A DNA stretch of 64,000 bases from Erythroxylum novogranatense (taxonomy: Eukaryota > Streptophyta > Magnoliopsida > Malpighiales > Erythroxylaceae). The stretch is from positions 12,189,060 to 12,253,059 of the forward strand of contig CM057225.1 in assembly GCA_029891385.1 (NCBI GenBank), written 5' to 3'. The position numbers and the translations under genes are program-made. Under the pieces are notes generated by a model. That model searched no databases. It saw only the letters and a program-made list of their open reading frames with translations, and had not been told where the DNA came from. Below, piece by piece: positions 11,978 to 24,313 of this stretch (within the stretch, counting starts at the first letter, position 1; every line of letters begins with the position of its first letter).

Positions 11978-12990
11978 TATCCTCTGCCCAAAATCGATCA
12001 GCTGGTAGACTCCACGTCGGGGCATGAACTCCTCAGCTTCTTGGATGCCTTCTCGGGCTACCATCAGATTCAAATGAGTCTCGAAGACGAAGAGAAGACC
12101 GCTTTTATAACTGACCAGAGCACGTATTGCTACCAAGTAATGCCTTTCGGCTTGAAGAATGCGGAGGCCACCTATCAGCAGCTCGTCATGGAAGTTTTTA
12201 AGAAACAGATCTGTCGATCAGTTGAGGCCTATGTGGATGATATGGTGGTCAAAAGTAAGACGGCCGCGGAGCATGTGGAAGATCTCAAAGAAGTCTTCCA
12301 GACCCTTAATAAATTTCAGATGAAGCAGAACTAGGAAAAAAGTGTCTTTGGTGTGGCATCCGAAAAATTCCTGGGGTTTATGATTACTTAGCGGGGGATT
12401 GAAGCTAATCTAGAGAAAATCGAAGCCATCATCCAAATGCTTTCGTCGCGATGCTTGAAAGATGTACATATATTGACCGATCGGATAGTCTCTCTGAGTA
12501 GATTCGTTTCCAGGAAGGGGGACAAGTGCCTTCCGTTTTTCAAAATTTTAAAGAAAGCGGATGTGACCCAGTTCCAGTGGCCGGATGAATGCGAAAGAAC
12601 ATTTCAACACTTGAAGCAATATCTTTCTAGCCCACCCATCCTGCAAAGCCCAGTTGAGGGGGAGAATTTGATTTTATACTTGGCAGTCACGGAGGGGTCG
12701 ATCAGCGCAGTCCTTGTTCAATCGAAGGGAAATGAGCAACGCTTGATCTACTACGTCAGCAAGGTGTTGATCGGATGCGGTATGCGCCCATAGAAAAGCT
12801 GGCCCTCTCCTTGATAACTGCGGCACGGAAGCTAAGGCCTTACTTCCAGAGTCATACCATCGAGGTATGGACCGACTAACCCTTCAGGCAGTGCCTTTAA
12901 AAGCCCGAAACTTCGAGTCGATTAATAAAATGGGCAGTAGAGCTGGGGGAGTTCGATATACAATATAAGCCTCGGACGACAATCAAGGCA
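11978..12990 (+). pseudogene. Tat reverse transcriptase, C-terminal part after the nested LTR
   Basis: The reading resumes with LPKIDQLVD, then LDAFSGYHQI, MPFGLKNAEATYQ and the catalytic YVDDMVVKS (12230-12256), where the two aspartates bind metal. Stops occur near 12332 and 12391, and a frameshift lies near 12770, after LIYYVSKVL. The connection domain extends to about 12990. Together with 7381-7547 this covers the polymerase of the element. Confidence 0.9.
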
Positions 12991-12993
12991 CAG

Positions 12994-13461
12994 GTGTTGG
13001 CAGACTTCATTGCAGAAATGAGTCAACCTGACTCGCAGGGTGAGCAATGCCCTGCCTGGAGCTTATTTGTTGATGGGTCATCCAACGCCGAGGGATGCGG
13101 AGCGGGAGTGGTATTGATCAGCCCGCACATGGAAGAAAATGTGGAATATGCTCTTCAGCTAGAATTCAAGGTCTCCAATAACGAAGCAGAATATGAGGCT
13201 CTGATAACCGGCCTCCAATTGGCCAAGGAAATGGAGGTAAAACATCTGAAGGTATACAGCGATAGCCAAATAGTGGTCGATCAAGTCACTGGATAGTATG
13301 AAGCCAAAGGGAGCAGCATGATCAAGTACCTGGAGCTGGTAAAGCAAGAGTTAAGTAATTTCGAGCAATACTCGATCAGTAGGATAGAACGAGCTCAAAA
13401 TGCTAAGGCAGATGCGCTTTCCAAAATAGTTTTCGATCGAGACGCCAAAAATAACGTTTTG
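12994..13461 (+). pseudogene. Tat RNase H domain and tether
   Basis: The segment has the second RNase H typical of Tat elements: LFVDGSSNAEGCGAGVVL with the first catalytic Asp, NNEAEYEALITGL with the catalytic Glu, and VYSDSQIVVDQV with the second Asp. It degrades RNA in the RNA-DNA hybrid. A stop at 13294-13296 (TAG) breaks the frame, and similarity continues through AKADALSK (13408-13430). Confidence 0.85.
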
Positions 13462-13671
13462 GTCGAGTGACTAGACCGGCCTTGCATTCAGAAAGTCAAG
13501 GAAGTTCTTGACGTAAATACCGGTCAATCGAGTTGGATGGAACCGATCAGACGGTACCTCCTAGAGAGAACACAACCGGAAGCCAAGAAACTGAGAATAA
13601 AGGCCGCCGAATATGCGGTCATTAATGGCACCTTATACAAGTGATCTTATGACTAGCCACTACTACGATGC

Positions 13672-14748
13672 TTGAGCGAAGAAGAGGCAGAGCAAACAAT
13701 GGCCGAAGTCCACGAAGGAATGTGTGGAAACCACGTAGGAGGCAGAATGTTGGCTCACAGACTGATTAGACAAGGTTATTACTGGCCGACAATGAGAAAA
13801 GACTACCAGAAAAAAGTCGACCGGTGTGAGACTTGCCAAAAAAATGATAGCCTGTCTCACCAACTGACCGAGAGGATGAAAATCGTGAGCAATCCTATCC
13901 CTTTTGCTCAATGGGGAATGGATATACTGGAACCTTTCCCTCTCGGTCCTGGAAAGAAGAAGTTCTTAGTAGTGGCAGTGGAATACTTCACCAAATGGGT
14001 AGAAGCGGAAGCGGTCGCTACAATTACCGTGCAGAAGGTGGAGAATTTTGTAAGGAAAAATATACTAAGTCGCTTCGGGATGCCTATGGTGTTGGTTATA
14101 GACAATGGTTAGCAGTTCGATAACGATAAGTTTAGAGATTTCTGCGATCGACTAAAGATAAGGCTGCAGTTGACTTCAGTAGCTCACCCCCGAAGCAACG
14201 GTCTCGCGGAGAACACTAACAAAAAGATAATGAGTGACTTCAAGAAACGCCTAGACGGACGAAAGAATTGGGTAAAAGAACTAGACGAAGTATTGTGGGC
14301 GTATAGAACCACACCAAATGGAGCCACAGGGGAAACACCGTTCAGGATGACCTTTGGGGCAGAAGCCCTAGTTCCAGTAGAAGTGGTGTTGCACAATCAA
14401 AGAGTGTCGAGCTATGAAGAAGAGTGGAATAATGAAGCCCGCCGAACAGAACTCGTGCTTCTCAATGAAGATAGGGATAGGGCAGCCACTCGTTCGGAAG
14501 CCGTCAGGCAAAAAGCAACGAAGCTCTACAACAGAAGGGTAAAGTCGAGCGACGTAAAGGTCGGCGAATACATCCTGCGAAAGGCCGAGGCGGCTAGGAA
14601 ACATCCTGGAAAGCTCGGACATGCATGGGAAGGACCCTATCAAGTGATCAAGCAAGCCGGACATGGCTCTTACATCTTACGCGATGCGAACGGGAAGATT
14701 CTATCGAGGCACTGGAACTCTCGAAACTTGAAGACGTTCTACCAGTAG
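13672..14748 (+). pseudogene. Tat integrase
   Basis: The enzyme inserts the DNA copy into the chromosome. Visible are the zinc-binding HHCC region (HEGMCGNH followed by CETCQKN) and the DDE core: Asp in WGMDILEP, Asp in VIDNG and Glu in GLAENTNKK. The C-terminal part continues through PFRMTFGAEALVPVE and ends HWNSRNLKTFYQ before the stop at 14746-14748. One in-frame stop follows DNG near 14110 (TAG), one residue before the expected QF. The preceding linker 13462-13671 also has stops. All three catalytic acidic residues are still encoded. Confidence 0.9.
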
Positions 14749-14939
14749 ATAAGTTTTATTTTAGTTAATCTTTGTTTATTACTGTTTATTGTACACAACT
14801 TATGGGTACCTTTTTTCTGACCCTTCCAGTTAGGTTTTTTAACGACCCACGCTCTCATTAACATCAATAAAGGAGTTTTCAGATTTCTCGGCAAAAAGGA
14901 ATTTCATTATATTAGGCAAAGAGTAGAAATCCCATCGAC

Positions 14940-16145
14940 TATCACTTGACCAGGTTGTCAAGACAAGATCCTTGGAACCATAGCTCGACTTCGACTATCG
15001 CTCGGCCAGGTCTCCAAGACAAGATCCTTGGGACCATCGCTCGACCTCGACCATAGCTCGGCCAAGTTGCCAAGACAAGATCCTTGGAACCATAGCTCGT
15101 CCTCGACTATCACTCGGCCAGGTTGCCAAGACAATATCCTTGGAACTATAGCTCGACCTCGACTATCGCTCGGCGAGGTTGCTAAGACAAGATCCTTGGA
15201 ACCATAGCTCGGCCTTGACTATCGCTCGACCAGGTTGCCAAGAGAAGATCCTTGGAACCATGGCTTGACTTCGACTATCGCTCGGCCAGGTCTCCAAGAC
15301 AAGATCCTTGGGACCATCGCTCAACCTCGACCATAGCTTGGCTAAGTTGCCAAGACAAGATCCTTGGAACTATAGCTCGGCCTCGACTATCACTCGGCCA
15401 GGTTGCCAAGACAATATCCTTGGAACTATAGCTCGACCTCGACTATCGCTCGGCGAGGTTGCTAAGACAAGATCCTTGGAACCATAGCTCGACCTTGACT
15501 ATCGCTCGGCCAGGTTGTCAAGACAAGATCCTTGGAACTATGGCTCAACTTCACAAATCACTCGGCCAAGTTGCCAATACAAGATCCTTGGAACCATAGC
15601 TCGGCGTCGACTATCGCTCAGCCAGGTTGCCAAGATAAAATCCTTGGAACCATAGCTCGGCCTCGACTATCGCTCGGCCAGGTTGCCAAGACAAGATCCT
15701 TAGAACCATGGCTTGACTTCGACTATCGCTCGGTCAGGTCACCAAGATAAGATCCTTGGGACCTTCGCTCGGCCTCGACCATAGCTTGGCCAGGTTGCCA
15801 AGACAAAATCCTTGGAACCATGGCTTGGCCTCGACCATAGCTTGGCCAGGTTGCCAAGACAAAATCCTTGGAACCATGGCTTGGCCTCGACTATCACTTG
15901 GCCAGGTTTCCAAGACAAGATCCTTGGAACCATAGCTCGGCCTCGACTATCGCTTGGCCAGGTTGCCAAGACAAGATCCTTGGAACCATGGCTCGGCCTC
16001 GACTATCGCTCGGCCAGGTTGCCAAGACAAGATCTTTGGAACCATGACTCAACTTCGATCATCGCTCGGCCGGGTAGCCAATACAAGATTCTTGGAATCA
16101 CGACCCGGCCTCGACAACGATCGACTATGATCGACCAAGATCCCA
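14940..16145. repeat. 56-bp tandem array, about 21 copies
   Basis: The phrase CAAGACAAGATCCTTGGAAC recurs at 14959, 15015, 15071 and 15127 and onward, a constant 56-bp step, through about 16145. Each unit also holds a CTCGACTATCGCTCGGCCAGG phrase. The copies differ at a few positions each. The array lies between integrase stop and antisense ORF, where Tat/Ogre elements are known to carry tandem repeats. The short open frames across it are by-products of the repeat. Confidence 0.95.
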
Positions 16146-16350
16146 AGAGAAAATCTTGGATCGTTCGGCCTCATCATCGCTCGGCCTAATTCACCTGATC
16201 GACGCACATCGAGTGCGCTCATTTGCGACTTGCTATTCGAAGAGATAGTCTAATCTTTAACACATAAAATAGGTAATGAAAAACGAGCCTCTATTTATTC
16301 GAATTAAAAGCTCTGGTCACAAGCTCGACCAGATGAACCTTAAAAAAAAA

Positions 16351-16679
16351 TCACTCTGATCCTTCGAGAGGAGAGGAAGGGCCAACAACAAGATTGGTCG
16401 GAGGAGAGGAAGGGCCAGCAGCAAGATCGGCCGGAGGAGAGTAAGGGCCAGCAACCGGGTCAGCAGAGGAAGGGTCGGTAGCCGGATCGGGAGGAGAAGA
16501 CAACGAAGAAACATCCTCTTCCTCTTCTGAGCTAAGGTCCAGCTCCTCATCCAGAATTACAGTCCGCTCTCCCTCACCTCCTATAAAGAAAGGCCGAGAG
16601 TAGCGGGAAGCATCGGCTCTGCATAATCCTCAAACGAAGGATACTCCGACCTGTCAGGAACGTGAACCTCATGGCACCT
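16351..16679 (-). pseudogene. C-terminal end of the Tat antisense ORF
   Basis: On the minus strand one frame reads acidic (ELDLSSEEEEDVSSL) and then proline-rich repeats of the type SSPPTNLVVGP, ending at TGA (16351-16353). Upstream (higher coordinates) another frame reads HVPDRSEYPSFEDYAEP. The stretch is cut at 16679 by the nested element at 16680-22209 and continues at 22210. Bases 16146-16350 show no recognisable feature. Confidence 0.6.
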
Positions 16680-18578
16680 TGATTAAGCCCAAGTTTAATA
16701 TATAATTGGCTACACTTTCATGGTTGTTAATGCACTTTTTGACTCTTAATTCATGATTTTTGTGTTTAAATTAGTCTCTTATGGTGAGCTTATGTTTTAT
16801 GCAATTTGCTAGTAAAATTGTACAAATTGACATTAATTGCATTATAATTTTTGTAAGAACAATTGATACTGCAAATTGTTATTTTATATTGCAGGAGAAA
16901 AGGAGTCAAAAGGGATCTGAAGAGTCGGCATGAAGTCCTTAAGGCACGTCGCGGCGAAATGTAATTCCCACGTCACGGCGAGCAAACCAGATCGTACGTC
17001 GCGACGTCTTGATATTAATTGCATTATAATTTTTGTAAGAACAATTGATACTGCAAATTGTTATTTTATATTGCAGGAGAAAAGGAGTCAAAAGGGATCT
17101 GAAGAGTCGGCATGAAGTCCTTAAGGCACGTCGCGGCGTGAACTAATCACCTCGCCGCGGCGAAATGTAATTCCCACGTCGCGGCGAGCAAACCAGATCG
17201 TACGTCGCGGCATCCCAGACATCTCATCGCGGCGAGCAAGACAGAGCACACGTCGCGAAAAATTTGATTTATTTATTTTATTCGTCGCGACGTACAGACG
17301 GATACCCAGACTCTAAATAAGAGATTTCTCTCACTGTACCGACCCGGCCTGTGACCCATCCTTTAAATCCTGCCGAATTAGGTTATCATGATCATCTGGA
17401 GAGGAATCGAGAGACGGGGAGAAAAGAGGAGAGACGAGTGAAGAGAGAACAAAGAAGGAAGAGGAGAGATTCTCGGCCTTACCACCCAGGGTTCCCTTCG
17501 GGGTTCCCTGGGTGAAACTTCTGTATAGGCTTTCTTTTCATTTTCATCGCCGACTCCATCATGGATAGCTGGGATTCATCACGAGTTGTGAAGATTCGGG
17601 TTGAAATGCGTGGTTAGGCATTTGTTTTCTCCTGAAGATGCAGTGATGGATGGAGTTCACCGAGCTTTCAAGGGGAGTAGCTTAATCTGTAGTTTTGCTA
17701 TGATTTATAAATGCCTAGGTCTAGGGTTTGTAATTTGTAGTGAAGCTATTTGATTATAGCTAAATGTTTGACATTTAATGTGTTGTTTGGATTGGTAGTT
17801 TACATTATCACGTTTAACTGCATTGTTATGAACAGCCGAGTTAGGGTTTATTGCTCTGTAGTTAGATTAGCTTAATTAGAGTTTAATTAAGCGTTGAACA
17901 ATGTAATGTGTTGTGGGTTTGCTTATGTAGAATTCTGTGCTTAAATATATGAAGTCTCATATATGTCAACTTATGATCTTGTTGATTCTCTTTTATCTGC
18001 CTAGTTGTGTTTGATATTGAGTTGATGCTAGATTTCATTTGACCCATTGCATTGGCTAATCCACCGCACACACTAAGATGCTTTTAACAAGGTTTTAAGC
18101 AATGGAGTTCATTGATTAAAGCCTTGGACTTAAAGAATCCTTTAAGGTTACGAGGCTCAAGAGCACTCAATGGGGTCTTGAGAAATGGAGTCGAGTGACA
18201 GAGTCCATTAATTAAGACCACGGACTTAAAGTGAATTCTCTAAGGTTTACCATTCACACTTAGTTTTGAACTGTGATAGCCAAAGCTCATTTTCAAGAGG
18301 ATTTTATCACTTGTTTTAGTATTTTCTTTTCTATTTCCAAAAAAATCCAAAATACTTTTTACATGCTTTTTAGTGTAGTTAATGTTTTCAAACAAAACCC
18401 CTTTTCCTTCTCGATTTCACTTGCATTTTATGACATATAGGGTAGCTTAGGTCCATTTTATTAGGTTCCATTAAGTGAGACGACCCGAGGTTGCATCCTA
18501 TGCTGCAGTCTTAGAATTTATTATTTTTGACCGGTTTCGAAGGATCAATCGAAAGATCGAATCGATGAGCCATGATCA
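16680..18578 (+). repeat. 5' LTR of the non-autonomous element, with internal 182-bp duplication
   Basis: This 1899-bp LTR is longer than its 3' partner (1723 bp). The main reason is a 182-bp tandem duplication: ATTAATTGCATTATAATTTT begins at 16832 and again at 17014. It carries CpG-rich palindromic words (CGTCGCGGCG, CGTCGCGACG) at 16947-17290. The small open frames here are not convincing genes. Confidence 0.9.
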
Positions 18579-20486
18579 AATTAAGCGTCATCTCGGGGAA
18601 CCGCGAATTGGTTCTCTAAGTTAGCTTTTGTCATTTTGTTGCCGAGTGAAGTTAGAGTCTTTTCTTTAGGTTGCATTTTCATTTATAGCTTTCCTTTGTT
18701 TTAATAGTTAGCATTTTACTGATTACACCTTCGTGAGAGTTCACGAGCCTAACTCTTACTATTTTTATGATAAACATTTCAGTGAATCGGCTTAGTGGAG
18801 GCCGACACGGACATGGAAATGGATGAAGTTGTTTCACCACAACTTTGCCATTTGCTGAAGGATTATCGGAAGTATCAAGAACCTCCATAACTCCCAGGTT
18901 GTCTCTTTCTTTCACTTGTTTACTTACTTAAGCCTCGTGATTACTTGTGATATATGTTGGTGCATTAGTTTGTTAAGTAAGTGTCAGGGAGAAACAACCC
19001 TCAGAGGAAAATAGTTTAGCTTTTAGTTTAGTAAGTAGCCTTTCCATTCAATAATTTCCCCTTTTGAGTTCTATCTCTTGCCCTCCTGTTGTTGTGTGGA
19101 ATTGCCCTTTTGCTTCCTTCTCTATGCTTATCCTTTGCTTGTTCAACATTGAGGACAATGTATTGCTTAAGTGTGGGGAGCCGTTTCCCATCTATCTTTC
19201 TTATTGCATGCCTGCTTGACATCTTATTTATGAATGTGTTAGCCAATCTTGCATTCTGTTGGTAAAAACTTGGTAAATTTAAAAATTTGTCATCATTCAG
19301 TTGTTCCTCGTCACGGCGACAGGTCACACGCCGCGGCGAGGCTCACATTCATCACCAGACGTCATGGCGTGCATCTTTGTCGTCATGACGTCCACCCATT
19401 TTTGCAGAATGAAAATTTCTCTCAATTCAACTTCTTCCGCATGAAACTTTTGTACCTTTTGTGTTTCAAAGACCTTATAAGTTCAAAGTGGTACCTGAGT
19501 TTATGAAAATCCCTTCCATTCTTTTAATGATAGTTGGTCTTGACTCATTTTACTTTTGATGTTGTCAATTCAAAGTGAATTAAGGTATGCTAACAAAGTA
19601 GCACTTTAAGTTTTGAGACTTGAGATTGTTCATCGAGATAATACCCTTGTTGGAAGGATATTTGGGCCTAATTCCTTTTCTTCAATCTTTGTGTGCATCT
19701 GCTTATTTCATACTTCTCTAGAACATGTTTCAATTCTTACTCGAAGCTTGATGGACTAGATTTTTGTTGATGTGATAGAGGCGTTCCTTCTTCAACCCCT
19801 TTTCCCAAACACAGTCCCTTAAACACTTATCCCTTGCTAGCCCATTGAGCCTTATTATGTATGAGCACTTGCGAACATTTCATATGATGTCATTAGTTTA
19901 ATTTGCATTTCCTTTTCCAAAACAAAAAAAACAGTAGAAAAAGTGTGTTCCAAAAAGGAACAGGAAAAAAAAAGGAGAAGGAGAAAGAATTAAAAAAAAG
20001 AAAAAAAAAGAAAAAAAAGAGTCATTATTAGTTCAACTATTGACATCCATTCATAATTTTAGTGCATGTGTTCATATCTTTTCTTTCGTTCATTCCATTC
20101 ATTCATCTAGCCCTCCGCACATTACAACCCTGAAAAGTCCTCTTGATCTTTAAAATCATAGTCCTTGTAGTGGAGAAATAGAGCTGATACAAGCTTATGG
20201 TAGAGTATGGATTAAGCAGATTGAGAGTTACAATATAACTAACACAAGGGAGGTGAGAGCAAACACTTTATCTTGAGTGACATCTCTTTTGTTCAATCTC
20301 TTAGATTAAATTCTTTTAGTGGTTGTTTTATTAGCACTCTTTCAATCTGATTTGATTGAATTCTGAGAAAGTGTTTTGTGTCAATTTCTATTCTTGTTTT
20401 GAGCATGGGTGGATTTTCTTTTACACTTGTATCTTTTGACTCTTATAAACTTTGTCCAGAGTACAAAGGTTTAAGTGTGGGGAATT
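18579..20486 (+). other. Internal region of the non-autonomous element, no coding capacity seen
   Basis: It holds a degenerate primer-binding site (near 18584-18602), a CpG-rich cluster (19307-19395), the phrase GAGGACAATG plus TTAAGTGTGGGGAG (19151-19180), a ~105-bp homopurine tract (19920-20023), and the polypurine tract TTAAGTGTGGGGAATT (20471-20486) just before the 3' LTR. Open frames of 78 and 99 codons on the minus strand resemble nothing I recognise and are probably chance. Confidence 0.75.
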
Positions 20487-22209
20487 TGATTGAGCCCAAG
20501 TTTAATATATAATTGGCTACACTTTCATGGTTGTTAATGCACTTTTTGACTCTTAATTCATGATTTTTGTGTTTAAATTAGTCTCTTATGGTGAGCTTAT
20601 GTTTTATGCAATTTGCTAGTAAAATTGTACAAATTGACATTAATTGCATTATAATTTTTGTAAGAACAATTGATACTGCAAATTGTTATTTTATATTGCA
20701 GGAGAAAAGGAGTCAAAAGGGATCTGAAGAGTCGGCATGAAGTCCTTAAGGCACGTCACGGCGTGAACTAATCACCTCGCCGCGGCGAAATGTAATTCCC
20801 ACGTCGCGGCGAGCAAACCAGATCGTACGTCGCGGCGTCCCAGACATCTCGTCGCGGCAAGCAAGACAGAGCACATGTCGTGATGAATTTGATTTATTTA
20901 TTTTATTCGTCGCGACGTACAGACGGATACCCGGACTCTAAATAAGAGATTTCTCTCACTGTACCGACCCGACCCGTGACCCATCCTTTAAATCCTGCCG
21001 AATTAGGTTATCATGATCATCTGGAGAGGGATCGAGAGACGGGGAGATAAGAGGAGAGACGAGTGAAGAGAGAACAAAGAAGGAAGAGGAGAGATTCTCG
21101 GCCTTACCACCTGTGGTTCCTTTCGGGTTCCACGGTGAAACTTCAGATAGGCTTTCTTTTCATTTTCATCGCCGACTCCATCATGGATAGCTGGGATTCA
21201 TCACGAGTTGTGAAGATTCGGGTTGAAATGCGTGGTTAGGCATTTGTTTTCTCCTGAAGATGCAGTGATGGATGGAGTTCACTGAGCTTTCAAGGGGAGT
21301 AGCTTAATCTGTAGTTTTGTTATGATTTATAAATGCCTAGGTCTAGGGTTTGTAATTTGTAGTGAAGCTATTTGATTATAGCTAAATGTTTGACATTTAA
21401 TGTGTTGTTTGGATTGGTAGTTTACATTGTCACGTTTAATCGCATTGTTATGAACAAATGAGTCAGGGTTTATTGCTTTGTAGTTAGATTAGCTTAATTA
21501 GAGTTTAATTAAGCGTTGAACAATGTAATGTGTTATGGGTTTGCTTATGTAGAATTCTGTGCTTAAATATATGAAGTCTCATATATGTCAACTTGTGATC
21601 TTGTTAATTCTCTTTATCCGCCTAGTTGTGTTTGATATTGAGTCGATGCTAGATTTCATTTGACCCATTGCATTGGCTAATCCACCACACACTAAGATGC
21701 TTTTAACAAGGTTTTAAGCAATGGAGTTCATTGATTAAAGCCTTGGACTTAAAGAACCTTTAAGGTTACGAGGCTCAAGAGCACTCAATGGGGTCTTGAG
21801 AAATGGAGTCGAGAGTGACAGGAGTCCATTAATTAAGACCCTGGACTTAAAGTGAATTCTCTAAGGTTTACCATTCATACTTAGTTTTGAACTGTGATAG
21901 CCAAAGCTCGTTTTCAAGAGGATTTTATCACTTGTTTTAGTATTTTCTTTTTCTATTTCCAAAAAAAAAAATCCAAAAATACTTTTTACATGCTTTTTAG
22001 TGTAGTTAATGTTTTTCAAACAAAACCCCCTTTTCCTTACTGATTTCACTTGCATTTTATGACATATAGGGTAGCTTAGGTCCATTTTATTAGGTTCCGA
22101 TTAAATGAGACGACCCGAGGTTGCATCCTATGCTGCAGTCTTGGAATTTATTATTTTTGACCGATTTCCAAGGATCGATCGAAAGATCGAATCGACAGAG
22201 CCGCGATCA
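20487..22209 (+). repeat. 3' LTR of the non-autonomous element
   Basis: It begins TGATTGAGCCCAAG, is nearly identical to the 5' LTR outside the 182-bp duplication, and ends GATCA before the target duplication CACCT. Small indels and substitutions separate the two LTRs, so the insertion is not brand new. Confidence 0.92.
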
Positions 22210-24121
22210 CACCTCTTCAGGACCGAAAGGGTTAAGTCGCAAGCGAACTCTAAGCACTCCCCGTGTAGGAACCGCCTCTTCCATCGCTTGATCGCCTCGA
22301 CCCACCCTTTTTTGACGGAGCATCGCAGCTCTCTCAATATATCCTCGGTCCTATGTCGACCCTCCATTGCTTCGTGACAGTCCTGGAGGAATTTCTCACC
22401 GCGCTCCTGCTCCGCCTTCACCTCCTTCTTCAAGTCCTCACACTCCTTCGCCAGCACGTCCTTCGCCGCAATCAATCAGCTCCTCTCCTCCTCCCCCGTG
22501 GTGAGTTGAGCTCTCAGAACGCTCCTCGCCTCCTCCCAAGATCTCTTCTCCTCCTCCAAAGAAGAGATTTGAGCCTGGAAGACGTCTCTCTCTTCCTTAG
22601 CCTCCGAAAGCTCGTCCCTCAAAGCTTTCACCAGCTCAAGAAGATCATGGACTTCCCGGTCCAACGATCCCCTACGCTGGACCATCGCAGAGGACATCGC
22701 CAGACTTCTTACACAGCTACGGATGAGGCGAGGCCCAAGCTCCTGATTGCTCAACAAGTCCATGAGCTTCTCGTCTGTTGGGGGAACGATCCTCTCAGCA
22801 ATGTGAAGGGACACATCGAGGTCCCCGATCGATGCAGTCTTAGCGAAACTGATAGCAGGTTCCCACTTCTCGACGCTAGTCGCTCGCCTTTTCCCCTTGC
22901 TTTCTCTCTCCTTCTCCTTCCTACCTTGACCTGATGGGCCGGACGGTAGGTCGACAACCCGAGCAGTCCTCTTCATCTTAAGAGGTGGCTCAACCTCCTC
23001 TTCCTCCTCCTCAACGACTATTAGGCCTTCATCGACCGTCCGAGTTACCACGGCCGATCGCTTCAAGGATGCGACGGTCGAAGGCCGCAGACGCCTCGAG
23101 GTCGAGAGTCGAGCAACATCTGAGCCGGCCTCTCCTTTATTGCCCTTCTTCTTCGCCTTCGAGGAGGGCTTGGCGGCCTTGCGCTGATCCTTGGTAGGGG
23201 CAGAGTACCTAGGGAAATCTCCGACCTTTGCCATGGTTGCACAGTAATAAAAACAGGTTAAGAAATCGAAACCAACACTTAAAATACAGTAAATAGTTCC
23301 ACGAAGAGTCAACCAGAGGGGACAATTTCTTCGCCTAGCCCATTAATTCGGGGCGGGGGGTCGATCAGGAGTGAATCGACCGAGGCCCCCCCGTGTTACT
23401 CTATTATGAGACGATCAAAGTCATAGCGTCCGAGCCCCTTTATGCGATCGATTACACCCCCACTCCTCTCCAGAAAGAGATAAGCTCGACACATCATTCC
23501 ATCGCTCGGCTAAAGGATATCTCCACGGCTGAGACTCAAAGGAAATCCCGGAGCTTTCACAAAAAAGTACTTCTTTCGCCAAGCGGAGATTTTCGAAGCT
23601 GTCCCCGCTGGGTGATATCGGGCATCTGTGTACTGCAGGTGAGGGATCCCGGCCCCAGAGCTCGAACTCTGGTTTATTTTTAAAAAGTGGCGCAGGATGC
23701 CAGCCGAAGGCAGACAGCCAAACTGATGGCACAGCAAGGCCAAACCGTTGATGAACCTCCATTCATTTGGGAGAATCTGGCTCGGCATCAACTAGTAGTC
23801 AGCGTACACCTCGTCGATGATTAGGGCGTACGGAAGTCGAGTGCCACCCACCGAGAAAAAGCTGTCGGACATAGCAAAATACCCTCCTAAATTGTTATGA
23901 ATCCGCTCATCCCTGATGGTCAGCCTGGGTCCCCAGGACAAAGGGATGTTGTTCCTAATTATTGACCGATTCAGCTCCCCCACGGTCATCGTCGATTTAT
24001 CTCTCGGTGGCCCCTCAACGACCAAGCCATCCCTCTGGTCACTCACCGTGACTTCTTCAGGTGCCCTTTCGACGGTTTTACCCCTAGGGCTAACACCACT
24101 TCTAGAACTGGCCGACGACAT
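22210..24121 (-). pseudogene. Tat antisense ORF (gypsy-type putative transposase-like protein), main part
   Basis: The likely start is the ATG at 24121-24119. Pieces in order: an N-terminal stretch with LNRSIIRNNIPLSW and GGYFAMSDSFFSVGGTRLP (24060-23800), a middle part with NEWRFINGLALLCHQFGC and WRKKYFFVK (23780-23560), a basic and acidic linker with VEEEEEEVEPPLK (near 23000), and a coiled-coil with ELSEAKEERDVFQAQISSLE (22630-22550) that runs to about 22210. This layout matches the family annotated in plants as putative gypsy-type transposase, known as an extra antisense ORF of Tat elements. Its function is unknown. Frameshifts lie near 23790 and 23500 and a stop near 22475; the C-terminus was cut off by the insertion and now lies at 16351-16679. 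Confidence 0.8.
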
Positions 24122-24313
24122 GTTCACAAAGAGGAAACTTAGAAGAGGAAACGAGGAAAAAGGACGTACCTATTTAGTGATTTGAGGTTGGAAATTTGGA
24201 CGGCGGTTGAAAGGAAACTCTGGGGACTGTAAGCAAGAGGGTGCAAATGAAAGAAAAATAAAGCCGGAGAACAAAACAAGCGTGAAGAAAATCCGTAGTC
24301 CGTCGGCCCGGAG

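Larger units (their letters stand above)
16680..22209 (+). mobile_element. Non-autonomous LTR element (LARD-like, possibly Athila-derived), nested in the Tat element
   Basis: Long direct repeats 16680-18578 and 20487-22209 flank a 1.9 kb internal region. The ends are TGATT and GATCA, and the perfect 5-bp target duplication CACCT lies at 16675-16679 and 22210-22214. The internal region has no recognisable gag or pol, so it would need enzymes from another element. The sequence after the 5' LTR (AGCGTCATCTCGGGGAAC, near 18584-18602) resembles a damaged GGCGCC..CCGGGGA primer site as used by Athila, and the phrase GAGGACAATG followed by TTAAGTGTGGGG is also Athila-like. That lineage is an inference. 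Confidence 0.85.

Noticed and set aside
14940..16145. Regular repeats that could recall a CRISPR array
   Set aside because: The units are contiguous and similar along their full 56 bp, with no unique spacers, and lie inside a plant retrotransposon.
15532..16189. Plus- and minus-strand frames over the 56-bp array
   Set aside because: They repeat the array unit in protein form and carry no known domain.
22353..22934. 193-codon plus-strand frame opposite the Tat antisense ORF
   Set aside because: Leu/Ser/Arg-rich shadow of the coiled-coil and linker coding sequence on the minus strand.
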